The position numbers and the translations under genes were made by a program. Positions 1 through 12,930 of a DNA stretch of 40,000 bases are shown piece after piece (the first letter of the stretch is position 1; the number at the start of each line of letters is the position of its first letter). The stretch is taken from assembly GCA_016946835.1 (NCBI GenBank), contig JACVTC010000008.1, positions 1,407,501 to 1,447,500 of the forward strand, read 5' to 3'. The DNA comes from Neocallimastix lanati (nom. inval.). Taxonomy: Eukaryota > Neocallimastigomycota > Neocallimastigomycetes > Neocallimastigales > Neocallimastigaceae. Under the pieces are notes generated by a model. That model was not told the DNA's origin. It was given only the letters and a program-made list of their open reading frames with translations, and did not search any database.

Positions 1-529
1 ATTCTCTTGAAAAAATAATATTAATTATTATTATTATTTTTTTTTACTATTTAATAAAAATATATAATATGAGATAAAGGTAAAACAAAAATATTATAAT
101 TCTTTTTTTTTTTTTTTTTTTTTTTTTTATCTTACATATTATATAGTACATTATTAGTATATTATATTTTAATATATCTATATATTTGAAATATAATATA
201 ATTATAATGATAATAATTTTGCTAGCATTATATTTAAACATATAAAAAGTTTAATTTTTCATTTTTTTATATTATTTAAAATTTCTATTATTTTTTATTG
301 ATATATATATGTACTTTTTTATCTATTTCAATTTTTTCTATTAATATATATATATATATTTTTATGTTCTATTTTTTCATTTTTCATTTTTTTTTTTTTT
401 ATATTCTATTTTTTCTTTTTTCTTTTTCTTTTTTCTTTTTTTCATTTTTTTTTTTTTTTTTTATGTTCTATTTTTTTTCTTTTTTATTTTTATTTTTATT
501 TTTATTTTTTTATTTTTTTTTATTTATTT

Positions 530-587
<58 letters not shown>

Positions 588-882
588 TTATTGTATTTTA
601 AATATTTTATTTTTTTTTTTAATATTCTATTTTTTTTTCAATTTTTTTTTTATTCTTTATTTAATCAAAATAATTTAAATGATATGATTATAAAAAAGAA
701 AAAAAACTATATATTTTCTATATTATTATTTCTATTTATATCTTTTTACTTATTTTTTATGATTGAGTAAAAAATATTTGAAAATAATCATGTACTGAAC
801 TTTTTTTTTTATTGAACTATAGTTATTGATATAAATTTTGTTTTTCGTTTTTAAAAATTTTAAATCTATTTATGATATTGAG
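1..882. other. AT-rich intergenic DNA downstream of the first VPS9 gene
   Basis: No supportable gene. The stretch is almost pure A+T with poly-T runs (about 103-128 and several between 380 and 480), a short TTTA tract near 530-560 and a short TTA tract near 560-587. The open frames here encode only Phe/Tyr/Ile/Leu-rich homopolymer translation and have no recognisable domain. Confidence 0.7.
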
Positions 883-2314
883 TTAATTTTTATTTTCATC
901 TCCTTTATTTGAATTGATACTTAATGAAGTTTTTAATTCTTTATCGATTTCCATTAATTTATTTCTTTCTTCTTCAGTTAAAGTTGAATCATTAAATGGT
1001 TCTATTATTGATTCATTTGAATTATTAAAATATTTTTCTTTTAATTCCTTTATGTAATCGTTAATAAAAACAGAACTATTACTTAAAGCTGATTCATTTC
1101 TATTTAAACTATTGGCACTACTAACTATATTTAATTATGATATATTATTTATTAAATTAATATTATTATATAATTTTTTTATAGTACTTTATATATATAT
1201 ATTAAAGTAAAAAATAAAATAAAATAAAATAAAATAAAATAAAAACTATACCACTATCAAGATGCTTGAATATTCCTTGATAAGGAATATCTTTATCATT
1301 ATTAGTATCGTTTTCATTACTCACAACAGATTGGAACATTCCCATAACTGATCTGAATAAGCCGCTAGATCTATTAGAACTGTTAGATTTAATTGAACTA
1401 CTATAAGATTTAGGTCTGTCCATTTTATCTTTATCATTTTTGGTTATTTCGATAATTTTTCTAGTATTTATAAAAATAATATATATATATTATTGATTTA
1501 ATTATTTTAATAAATATATAGAATTGAATTTAGTTTAAATAAACATAGAGATGATTACTAACGCATCGTATTCTTCAGAATTAATAGTTAATGAGTTTTG
1601 AGATATCTTTTCAATGAATGTTATAGCACTCCAAAGAGTAGTTAATGAATATTCATAAATATTAATAGACAAAAGATTTGGATTGGCGTATCTAGCAATA
1701 TACCTGTTAATAAAAAAATAAAAAAACTTCAATGATTACTATTTATCATGAAACATTATTTTATAATGCTATAATATATTTATTATTAAAATAATACTAA
1801 CATAATATTTGTAATTAATTTTTTAGGATTTGTTTTTAATATAATAAATATTAATAAAGATAAAAGTTCATCATTTGATATTGCTTTATCAGAAACATTC
1901 TTAAGATAGATATCTATTATACATAAATGATAAATAAAAAAAAAAAAAAGTAAAATACATATTTATATATTAATAATTAATAATTAACATATATAATAAA
2001 TTAAAATTTTACATTATATTATTAGGGTTAGACATTATATTATTATTGTAATAATAAATTTTATTAGTTTAAACCAAATTTATACCTTCGATTAATTTGA
2101 TACAATTAACAACACAAATAATCTTGTCAACATAGAATTTATAAAGATTCATTTTTTGAAGTTCTTTCATATTTTAATTTAATTTTTTTTTTTTTTTTTA
2201 AAAAAAAAAATCGTTAAAATTTTAATTAATAATTATATATATAATTATAATAACATTATTAATAAAATTTATATATATATATTTATTTATATTTTATTAT
2301 CATTATTATTATTA

Positions 2315-2349
<35 letters not shown>

Positions 2350-3615
2350 ATTTTTTATTTTATGTTTGTATACCATTTCCTGCTTTTTCAAATATATGAT
2401 AATCGAAATCTGGTAAATCAAAATGTCTTGGTTCAACCCATGAATGCATGTGAATTTTTTGTGATAATATTGTATCTTTTGCTAAATCTTCAGAAGGACC
2501 GTAAGTACTATATTATTTATATTTATATATGAGATATTCATTAATATAATATTTATACACAATTATAAAGTAGAAATAATGGAAATATTTTTTTTATAAC
2601 TTACATATTGAATAACTTTTTAGTGATAAGCTTTTCCATTTCAACAATGGCATTTTCTAATTGTTTATAAATAAATAATTAAATATTAAATATTATTACT
2701 TTAAATTTTAAATAACATTTATTTAAAATATAACTATAAAAAAAAAAAAAAAATACCTTGTTCCTCTTTATCACTATTTGCCCATAATGGATTTTCAATT
2801 AATTCTTTTAATAAATTCTAATATATATAGAATATTATAGAAAATAAATAAAAAATATATTTGTTTTATAATAATAAATAATATTTTTGAATAACATAAA
2901 TTTAAGGTATAAACAATTTATTGAATAGATTAAATTTATATATATATATATTTTTAATTTTTATCACTTATTAATATTAAATATAAATAATGAAATTATT
3001 AATGAAATTATTAATTACCATTAAAAAGTTTCGTAAATATTGACTTTGTTGGTCAGGGGTTTGGAATCCATTTTTTGATTTTTGTTCAAAATCAATATAA
3101 AAATCTTTAATTTCTTTTTTAATTTGGATTGCTTCATTTGAATTAAGCTTTGCTCTAAAATATTCATGAGAAAGTCTATTTTTAACATGTCTTTCATGAT
3201 ATTGCTTTTGAAGCTCGGCATTATGATAATTTATAAGATTGACATCAACTGTATTAGAATTATTAGATCTATTTTTTTTAATAAATGCCGGTTGTGTATT
3301 TTTATTATCTAATGTATTAAACATCTCTTGTTCACGAATATAATTTTCTTGTAATAATCTTGCAATTTCTTCATCGTTTTCTGTTTCATTACTTCCATCA
3401 GTTTTTTTAAGATTATTATTCTGTTGATATTCACGGAATTGTTTTTCATAATTTGCAATATATTGAGGATTCATCATAGAATTTCCACTTAATTCTAATT
3501 CTTGTTGTTGTGCTAAAAGAGCAATCATATAATCATTTACATTTTCATTATTATTTGATGTAACATTATTATCTACATCCATATTATTTTGATTATTTTT
3601 CATAGAATCGCCCAT
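883..3615 (-). CDS. VPS9-domain Rab5 guanine-nucleotide exchange factor, paralogue 1 (9 exons)
   Basis: Predicted Rab5-family exchange factor of the endosomal pathway, 541 aa. Exons on the minus strand: 3019-3615, 2757-2817, 2605-2656, 2374-2507, 2086-2163, 1802-1913, 1563-1703, 1252-1460, 883-1124; all phases close and the stop is at 883-885. Residues 1-199 are Asn/Gln-rich and helical, with an acidic EEIARLLQEN stretch. The VPS9 domain spans about 200-392: ITYGPSEDLAKD, then SWVEPRHFDLPDF, ELQKMNLYKFYVDKIICVVN and SNDELLSLLIFIILKTNP. Asp322, Tyr363 and Thr366 fall where Rabex-5 has Asp313, Tyr354 and Thr357, with the same 41-residue Asp-Tyr spacing, so activity is probably retained. The C-terminal 150 residues (GLFRSVMGMFQSV, DIPYQGIF) match only the neighbouring paralogue. 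No A20 zinc finger or CUE domain was recognised. The start is chosen because the paralogue begins at the same place. Confidence 0.9.
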
Positions 3616-4498
3616 TATTTTTATATTTTTATATATTTAATATTAAATTATTATTAAATAAATAAAATTAATTAAAAGAAATAATAATAATAATTAAATA
3701 AATTAAAATTTATTGAAACAAAGAAGAAGAATAAAAAATAATTTAAAATAAAATAATTATATAATTTAAATTATTTAAGTTAAAATTAAAATACTGATAA
3801 AATAAATTAATATATCAAAAAAAAAGAAAAAAAAAAAACAGCTTCGAATTGTTAAAAAGTGATATTTGAATAATTTTATTTTATTTTATTTTTTTAATTC
3901 TAAAGATTTATCGATAATTTATTACAAGTATATTATATAATATATTAAAATTTTTAAAAAAATATTAAATTTAATAAAATATGATGTAATATTTCATTTT
4001 AATTTATTTTAATTTTTAAATATTTATTATAAATTAAATTAGTATTATTTATATTATTTATATTATTTATAATATGACTTTTTAAATAGTTTACTAATAA
4101 ATATAAAATAAATAGCTTGATTAATAAATAAATAATATTAATGAAAAAAAAAAAAAATTTTTTTATATAATATTATTTATTATTAATTATTATTATTATT
4201 AATGTTGTTATTATTATTAATGTTAATTATTATTATTTATTATTAATAATATTAATATTTATTATTTTATTTTATTTTATTTTATTTTTTACTCCATTAT
4301 ATTTTAAAATTTTGTTTTAATGGAATAATTATCAGTTTTTATGAACAGAAGATTCTTAACGGTTTCTATTTGAATTTTTTAGAATTTTAAAATATTCAAT
4401 GAATGTTATCAACTATCCAAAGAAAAAGATTCATAAAAAAAAAAAACAATAAATAAAAAAATTTTATATATTTTTATTTATTAAAAAAATAACAAATG

Positions 4499-4531
<33 letters not shown>

Positions 4532-5087
4532 AAGAAAAGAGAAAAAACATTAAATATATATATATATATATAAAATTAAGTCAATTACATCTCTATTTGA
4601 ACATGAAAATATTGTTTTTGTTTTGTTTTTATAATTAATAAATATGATTTTATTTTTTAATATTTTAAAGTTTTTAAAATTTTATATCCTAATATATATA
4701 TATTTATTTAAAGTTAAAATAAGGTATCAGGAATATTTAAGCTTATTTATACATATATTTCTACTATTAACATTAAATTTATATATATATACATAAAAGA
4801 AGCATCTTTGATAAAGAAATTCTATTCATATTGTATTTAATCTTCCAACTAAAACCCTAAAATCTTAATTATATTTTTGGTCTATAGTAAAGGTTACACC
4901 ACCTAATGAGAATTGGGAAATTCATATAGGAGATATCTTTATATTTTAGTCTTTAAATTAAAAAAAAAATAAAAAAAATAAAAATAAAAATAAAAGGATA
5001 AAAGGATAAATATTATAATGAAAATATAATGTAATATCTAAAAAATTCTAACTCAAACCAAAAAGAAAATTCTGTTGATTCATTAGA

Positions 5088-5118
<31 letters not shown>

Positions 5119-5334
5119 TGAATTATTATAATATTATTATATCTATATTTTTGTATTAAAAATAATATTTTTGTTTTTACTTTTTTTTATTTTAGACGAG
5201 GAATAAACTTTACATTAATATTAAAAAAATTAAATTATGAATTTTCGAGGATGAAATGGTCTTTTAACTCTTCACATTTATCGATAATAACTCCATATGG
5301 ATTAAAATAATTATTTGAATCTGTATCAGAATTT

Positions 5335-5371
<37 letters not shown>

Positions 5372-6877
5372 ATGGTTTATTCTGTAAGACTCATAAAATA
5401 TGAAATCAGGAAAAAAGACGCTTTTGAAGGTGATTGAAAGATATTATAAATAAAACATTTTCTTTCCCAGGAACTGATCCTTTTTAATATTTCATATACT
5501 GCATTCCCTCCCAGAAGGATACATAGTGTTCGTAAAAATTAATTAATATCATCATTAAAACCTTCCTCTTTATCATTAGGAATGTTCATAGATTTCTCAT
5601 GAACAATTAGGGAAATAAAAATTGAATAAATTATAATAAAAATTTCATTAACAAATTGAATGAATGAATTATAATAGTTAAATAAAATTAAAATATTAAT
5701 AATAAATTTTAATGATAAAAATTGAAAATTTATTTAAAATTTTACTTTTATTTATATATATTTTTATTTATTTAATTTAATTTAATTTAATATTTAAATA
5801 TTTAATTTTAAATATTTAATATTTAATATTTATTTTTTATTTTTTATCTTTTGTCTTATTTTATCTTATTTTATTTTTTTATATTTTATTTTATTTTATT
5901 TATATTTCATTATATATTAAATATACTTTATTTAATACATCCATTTTTTTGCTAAATAAAATATAGTTTAAATAATAATGAATATTAAAGTATTGATATT
6001 ATGTTAAATTTTGATTTAAAATAAAAATATTACTATTTCAAATCAAATTTTAATAATATTTTTATTTATTTATTTATTTTATAATATATTTATAATAATT
6101 TAATAAAAATGAATTTTTAAATAAGAAATTACAATTTGGAACATTAATATTTAATTGAAGATATATTATTAATTTTGATATATTTGTAATATGAATAAAA
6201 TATATATATATATTTTTTTAATTCTAATATTTCTATCATCTTTATATTAATATTACAAAATATACTAAAAATAAAAATAAAAATATAAAAATACTAGATT
6301 ATATATTTTTTTAATATTCTATAATTAATATATATGATAAATTAAATTCTAATAAAATATTTTATTTTTATTATATTATATATTTATATTATTTTTTTAT
6401 AATAATTGTTATTTTTAATATTATTAAGTTATTTTTAATTTTTATTGTATTTCATTTTCATTTTTATTTTTATTTTTTGTTGTTTGTTTATTTTTGATAT
6501 TTACTTATAATATGATTTTGTATATATATATATATTATTTTATTTTGTTTATTTTTGTTAATTTCTTTGTATTTTTATTTATTAATGATTATTTTTTTTT
6601 TATTTTTTTTATTTTTTTTATTTTTTTATTTTTTTAATTTTGTTTTTTGTTTAATGTTTTTCGTTTTTGTTTGTTTTAATTTATATTTTTTATAAATATG
6701 ATATTAAATTATGATTATATATTATATTTAATGATAATTTACTTAATATTTATATATTTATATATTTATATTTATATATATATATTTTTTTTAAAAAAAT
6801 AATATTTATGATAATTATGTGCTTAAATATGTGATAATAATTAATTAATTTTATAAGTTGAAATTATTTTATATTTA
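3616..6877. other. AT-rich spacer between the two VPS9 paralogues, holding one decayed coding relic
   Basis: Apart from the minus-strand relic listed separately at about 4785-5680, this holds no gene I can support. It contains poly-A near 4500-4529, poly-T near 5090-5116 and 5336-5366, and TA dinucleotide tracts. A short coding-like minus-strand patch (reading IETVKNLLFIKTDNYSIK, about 4320-4375) may be an outlying piece of the same relic, but it is too short to call. Confidence 0.65.
4785..5680 (-). pseudogene. Decayed coding relic, copy A of an unidentified repeated family
   Basis: Minus-strand remnant with visibly higher G+C than its surroundings. It resembles 37830-38770 in the same order and with matching spacing. 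Shared peptides on the minus strand include HEKSMNIPNDKEEGFNDD (copy B: HEKYLIIPDDKEKDYDDN), LLGGNAVYEILK (copy B: GNEVYDILKDG) and NSDTDSNNYFNPYGVIIDK (copy B: NSDAYSNDSFYLHEAIIDE). A piece of about 135 bp present in copy B (about 38365-38500) is replaced here by a poly-T tract near 5336-5366. Frameshifts and stops rule out expression as one protein. I do not recognise the family. Conservation at peptide level shows that the ancestor coded on the minus strand. Confidence 0.65.
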
Positions 6878-9356
6878 TTATTCTTTGTTTGAATTAATAC
6901 TTAATGAAGCCTTTAATTCTTTATCAACTTCGAATAATTTTGTTTGTTCCTTTTCAGATAAAACTGAATCATCAAATGGTGTTGTGAATGGTTCATTCAT
7001 ACTATTAATACTTTTCTCTCTTAATTCTTTTCTGTATTCATTTATTGTAATTGAATTTCCACTAAGAGATGATCTAACTATATAATTTTATAAGTGATTG
7101 TTTTTTATTTAAAAAAAAAAAAAAAAAAAAAAATTAATATAATATTCATATAAATTTACAAACTAAATAATAATAATAATAATAATAATAGTAATATATA
7201 TATATTTAATTTAATAATTTACCACTATCAAGATGTCCAAATATTCCTTGGTATGGAATATCACCATCATTATAAGAATTTTCATTACCAATTATCGATT
7301 GAAATAATCCCATAACTGATTCGAAAATACCACCATTGTTAGAATTACTAGCTTTGACTAAATTAGGGTCAATATTAGATTCATCCATTAATTCTTTTGT
7401 AATCTCTGTCATTTCAATAATTTTCCTAATTTTAATATATAAAAATATTAATATTTTGATTTCTTATTTAGTATATTTATTCTTATTTATTTTAAAAATA
7501 TTTTATAATTATAAAGGAAGATTTAAAATATTAACAAAATAAATATAGATTACTAACGCATCATATTCTTCTGAATCAATAGTTAATGAAGTTTGAGATA
7601 TACTTTCAATAAATGTAACAGAACTCCATATACTAGTTAATGCATATTCATAAATACCAATAGAGAAAAAGCTTGGATTTGCATATCTTACAATATATCT
7701 ATATATAGATATATCAAAAAAGTAAATAAATTAAATTAAATAACTAATTATATATATATATATAATTTTTTTTAATTATTTTTTTGCTATTAGAATAATA
7801 ATTATTAAATTGATTACTAACAAAATATTTGAAATTAATTTTTTCGGATTAGTTTTTAATATGACAAATATTAATAAAGATAAAATTTCATCATTAGAAA
7901 CACTATCTTTATTGGTTACATTTTTGCGATATGCATCTATATTTGAATATATTAATATGTAGATTGTTTTGTTTTAGTAATTTATAAATATATAACTTTA
8001 TTTTAAATATAATTAATTATAGGCTATAAATTAATATCGTTTATATAATTAATACCTTCAATTAATTTGATGCAATTAACAATACAAATCATTTTATCAA
8101 TATAAAATTTATAAAGATTCATTTTTTGAAGTTCTATTTTAAAATAATATATATTTTAATAATTATATTTAATATGTCAATTATTACCACTCTATTTATT
8201 GTTTAATAAAATTTTTATACCGTTTCCAGCTTTCTCAAATATATGATAATCGAAATCCGATAAATCAAAATGTCTTGGTTCAACCCATGAATGCATTTGA
8301 ATCTTATGGGATAATAATGTATCTTTTGCTATGTCTTCTGAAGGACCATAAGTACTATATTATTCATATATATACATTTGAAATATTAATTATTAAAAAT
8401 TTTATCTAATTTTATAATACGAATAAAAATCATTTTTAATACTTACATATCGAATAATTTTTTGGTTATTAGTTTTTCCATTTCAATAATTGCATTTTCT
8501 AGTTATTTATAATTATATTATTATTTATATAATATTTAAATAATGATTAAGTTTTAATAAATAATAAGGAGTCTAATGTTCCACATAAATTGACTAAAAA
8601 TATTTTTTATAAATTTTTTATATTTTAAAGATTTTAAAAATTAATATATAATTTAAAAATACCTTGTTCTTCTTTATCACTATTTGCCCATAATGGATTT
8701 TCAATTAATTCTTTTGATAAATTCTATTATATTATTATAATAAAAATAATTTACTATATTGATTATATTAAATAAAAACTTATAAATTATTATTATTTCA
8801 GTGTTCTAATTACAAATAGAAAATATCTTAAATATTGGCATTGTTCTTCAGGACTTTGGAATACATTTTTAGATTTCTGTTCAAAATCAATATAAAAATC
8901 TCTTACTTGCTTTTTGATAGGAAGAGCTTCATTAGAATTAAGTTTACTTCTAAAATATTCATGAGAAAGCTTTTCTTTATTATGTCTCTGACGGTATTGT
9001 CTTTGAAGTTCGGAGTTATGATAGTTTATAAGATTAACATCCACTTTATTTGAATTACTTTTTGGAATCATTCCTAAATTTTGATCATTTCCTCCTAAAG
9101 CATTAATCATTTCTTGCTCTTTAATAAAATTTTCTTGTAATAATCTAGCTATTTCCTCATCATTTTCTGTTCCATTATTTTGTTGATATTCACGTAATTT
9201 CTTTTCAAGATTAGAAATGTATTGAGGATTCATGCCACTTAATTCTAATTCTTGCTGTTGGGTTAAGAGAGCAATCATATAATCATTTATATTTTGATTT
9301 TGTCCAGCGATGATGTCTATATCCATAGCGTTTGAGTTATTCATAAGATCGGCCAT
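6878..9356 (-). CDS. VPS9-domain Rab5 guanine-nucleotide exchange factor, paralogue 2 (9 exons)
   Basis: Tandem, same-strand paralogue of the gene ending at 883, 508 aa. Exons: 8814-9356, 8663-8723, 8447-8498, 8221-8354, 8056-8133, 7822-7936, 7558-7698, 7223-7425, 6878-7077; all phases close and the stop is at 6878-6880. The intron positions match paralogue 1; exons 2-5 and 7 have identical lengths and exon 6 differs by one codon. The VPS9 domain covers about 182-374. Asp305, Tyr346 and Thr349 occupy the positions of the Rabex-5 residues Asp313, Tyr354 and Thr357, so this copy also looks competent as a GEF. The N-terminus has lost some of the Asn-rich sequence of paralogue 1, and the C-terminus keeps DIPYQGIFGHLDSG. 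Intact frames and conserved splice sites argue against a pseudogene. The exact Rab substrate is inferred from the family. Confidence 0.9.
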
Positions 9357-9923
9357 TTTGTACTTCTAAATTTTTACGTTTAAAATATTATAAAAAAAAT
9401 ACAATTAAAATTATAAATTTCAGTTTTATTATATAAATAAATAATATATTAAAATAAAAAATTCTATCTTAAGAATATCTTTATATATTATTAAAAATTC
9501 AATAATAATTTAATTTAAACTTTGAAATATTAAATTGATATATCTTTGATATTATACATATTCTTAATTTATTTTTTTTTTAAAAATATTATTTACTTAT
9601 TATTATTATTATTATTAAATAATATTATAAATTAACTTAAAAATAGAATATTAATATTATTTGTCAATTTTAATAAAAAAATAGTATAATTATTCTTTTT
9701 TATTACTATTATTTTTTTGATCTCTTATTTTTACAATTATATTAATAAAATAGCTTTTTAATTATAATTAATATTTTTATTTAACATTCTACATAAATTT
9801 CTATACAAATATAAAAGATTTTAAAATTTAAAAATATTAATTTATTATATATATATATATATTTAAAGTAAGAAAAAAAAAAAATAAACACAAAACTAAA
9901 ATAAAATAAAATAAAATATAAAA

Positions 9924-9968
<45 letters not shown>

Positions 9969-9981
9969 AATACAATAAAAC

Positions 9982-10012
<31 letters not shown>

Positions 10013-10747
10013 TAACAAAAATTCTTACAATATTTCGAAGTTTTGATTTATAGATAAGCTAATATAAATATGTATGTAAGTTTAATATAAATAATAAATT
10101 ATAAATATAATATATGAAAATGCTATAAAATAATTTCTTTAAAATGATTTTAAATAAATATATCTCGAATTGTTATTTCAATTAATAAATTGTTTTATTT
10201 AATTATTGTAAAATATATAATAATATATTCTCATAATCTAATTATTTTCAAAGGTTTTTTTTTTTTTTTTTAAAGAAAAAAAAAAAAAGTATTTTATGAT
10301 TAATTTTAATTATTTTATATTTAACAAAATTAGAAATTCTATTTTTTCTATTTACATTATTTTAATATATTAAATTAATGTTTTGTTCATATAAATAAAT
10401 AATAGATACATTCACTTATATATTGAAATATATAAATAATATATATATATATATAATATATTAATTCATTAAATTTTATTTGAATGTATTTAATAACATA
10501 TATTACAGTATATAATGTATATACATATTGCATTATTAGATGTAATATTTAAATATTAAAAAAAGGACTAAATTGGATAAAACAAAATTGAACAAAAAAT
10601 ATAAAATTACCCTTAATACAGTGAAATGAGTAATAAAGTTAATTTTTAATAAAATTATCTTTTAGAATATATAAAAAAAAGTTAAAACTTTATATTATAC
10701 AAATAAATTATTTTTGCCAATTTTTATTATAAAAAGTGAAAAATTAC
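9357..10747. other. AT-rich intergenic DNA
   Basis: No gene recognised. It contains a poly-A run near 9930-9967 followed by an AAT tract (about 9979-10010), and a poly-T/poly-A pair near 10255-10288 that could fold into a short hairpin. Confidence 0.65.
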
Positions 10748-11365
10748 AAATAATAAATAATAAATAATAAATAATAAATAATAAATAATAAATAATAAAT
10801 GATTAAATAATAAATAATAAATAATAAATGATTAAATAATAAATAATAAATAATAAATAATAAATAATAAATAATAAATAATAAATAATAAATAATAAAT
10901 AATAAATAATAAATAATAAATAATAAATAATAAATAATAAATAATAAATAATAAATAATAAATAATAAATAATAAATAATAAATAATAAATAATAAATGA
11001 TTAAATAATAAATAATAAATAATAAATAATAAATAATAAATAATAAATAATATATAATAAATAATAAATAAATAATAATACATAATAAATAATAAATAAT
11101 AAATAATAAATAATAAATAATAAATAATAAATAATAAATAATAAATAATAAATAATAAATAATAAATAATAAATAATAAATAATAAACAATAAATAATAA
11201 ATAATAAATAATAAATAATAAATAATAAATAATAAATAATAAATAATTAATATTAAGTAATAAATAAATGAATAAATAAATATTAAATAATAATAAATAA
11301 TAAATAATAAATAATTAATATTAAGTAAATAAGTAATTAAATAATTAAATAATAAATAATAAATA
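10748..11365. repeat. Heptanucleotide tandem array (AAATAAT)n
   Basis: About 500 bp of near-perfect 7-bp AAATAAT repeats, decaying over a further 110 bp (TTAATATTAAGTAA-type variants after about 11245). Interruptions of the form AAATGATTAAATAAT occur near 10800, 10829 and 10998. The same heptamer in the opposite orientation forms the array at 34181-34856. The long open frames here (LFIIYYL heptapeptides on the minus strand) follow from a 7-nt unit lacking stops on one strand and are not genes. Confidence 0.95.
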
Positions 11366-11815
11366 ATTATAAAATAAGTTTTAATTAAAAAAATTTAAAA
11401 TCTATATTCTTTTGGAAAATAAATTAATAATTTAATTTTTCATAATTTATAATTACATTATATTTGCTTATTAGTTTTTAATAAATAATTTTTAATTCCA
11501 TAATTTTTAATTAAAAAACTGGAGTTTTGAGAGTTTAATTACAAAGTTGAATATTTTTAAAATTTAAGCTCGGATTTATTGCTTTTTAAAAATATTATTA
11601 TAGACATAAAATTTTTTATTTTATTTTATTTTATTTTTTTTTTTTTCTATTTTTTTTTTATTTTTTTATTTTTTTATTTTTTTTTTTTTTATTTTTTTTA
11701 TTTTTTTTGTGTTTTAAGTTATATAAAATATAAAGTAGAATAAAAAAGTTTTCAATATTTAAACTAAACTATTATTTTTTTTTATAAATCAATTTCACTA
11801 CAATTATAATTTATA
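11366..11815. other. AT-rich intergenic DNA upstream of ATG8
   Basis: No gene. A T-rich block at about 11612-11708 (TTTTA and poly-T) lies 110-200 bp before the ATG8 start codon and may belong to its promoter region. No specific regulatory motif was recognised. Confidence 0.5.
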
Positions 11816-12412
11816 ATGTCAAAATTTAAGGAAGAACATTCATTTGGTATAATATAATCGTAAATAATATTTTTTATAAAATAATTATTATATATTCAAT
11901 AATTTTAAAATATATATAATAGAAGAAAGAAAGAAAGAATCTGAAAAAATGAGAGTAATAATTTATATAAATAATTTTAACATATTTGATATAAAAATAT
12001 CTATTATTTAAGTTGATTAATTTGTAATATAATATATATATTAAAGAAAAAATATCCAGATAGAATTCCATGGTATATCATTATAAATTAATACTCTTTT
12101 TGATATTTAAATATATATATATATATATATGAATATTATAATAAATAAATATGATAAATAATATTCAATATTCGTAAATATAAATTAAATATAGTATTGT
12201 AGAGAAAAGTGAAAAAAGCGATATTGCTGATATTGATAAAGTTAGATTTTTGGTATTTTTCTTTTAATTTTATTTTGCTTTTTTTATTTTATTTATTTAT
12301 TTATTTTTAAAAAAAATTGTAATTCTATATACATTGATAAAAAATAAAATAAATATATATATTTAATGTAAACAAAAAAAAGAAATTTGATTTTAATATT
12401 ATTGATAAAAAA

Positions 12413-12443
<31 letters not shown>

Positions 12444-12930
12444 CAATTAAAAAAAATGAAATACTAGGTTCCTTCAGAATTGAATATTGGTATTAAAAAA
12501 TAAAATAGAATTATTATTAATATTATATAAAATAAATTATTTAATATTTGACAAAAATATTAATCTTGACAATTCTAACATAAAGGTCAATTCGTATACG
12601 TAATAAGGTAAAACTAATTAATAATATTTTTTTTTCTTTATATTATTCATATTTATTAATATTATATCTTTAAATTCTAATTTAAGGAAAAGAATAGAAT
12701 TAAATTCAGATAAAGCTATTTATATTTTTATAAATGGAACATTACCACCTACAGCTGCACAAATGAGTTTAATATATGATGAACATAAAGATGAAGATGT
12801 AATAATTAAAATTTAAATTTATTACCATAAATAAAAATTAAAATAATTAAATCTCTTTTAAATAATATAGGGATTTTTATATGTAAAATATGCTGGTGAA
12901 AATGGCTTTGGAATTCCAAATTTCTTTTAA
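11816..12930 (+). CDS. ATG8: Autophagy ubiquitin-like modifier Atg8/GABARAP (8 exons)
   Basis: Ubiquitin-like protein that is conjugated to phosphatidylethanolamine on autophagosome membranes, 120 aa. Exons: 11816-11846, 11923-11954, 12047-12072, 12195-12252, 12468-12489, 12586-12607, 12687-12798, 12871-12930. All seven introns are GT-AG, 72-215 nt long, and the phases close exactly. Recognisable family segments in order: [76 protein letters not shown] and [13 protein letters not shown]. Gly115 is the expected Atg4 cleavage and lipidation residue, followed by a five-residue tail IPNFF. The LIR-docking Tyr-Leu pair of yeast Atg8 is Phe48-Leu49 here, and Cys30 replaces the usual Val. Two exons are only 22 nt, so automated gene finders could miss this gene. 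It could be a divergent second ATG8 copy. Confidence 0.95.

Noticed and set aside
7336-7542. Plus-strand frame overlapping VPS9 paralogue 2 exon 8
   Set aside because: Antisense shadow; the minus-strand exon is supported by conservation with the tandem paralogue and matching splice phases.
10744-11190. Long minus-strand open frames encoding LFIIYYL repeats (also the plus-strand frames at 34287-34740)
   Set aside because: They arise because the 7-bp array has no stop codon on one strand; composition, repeats and absence of any domain argue against genes.
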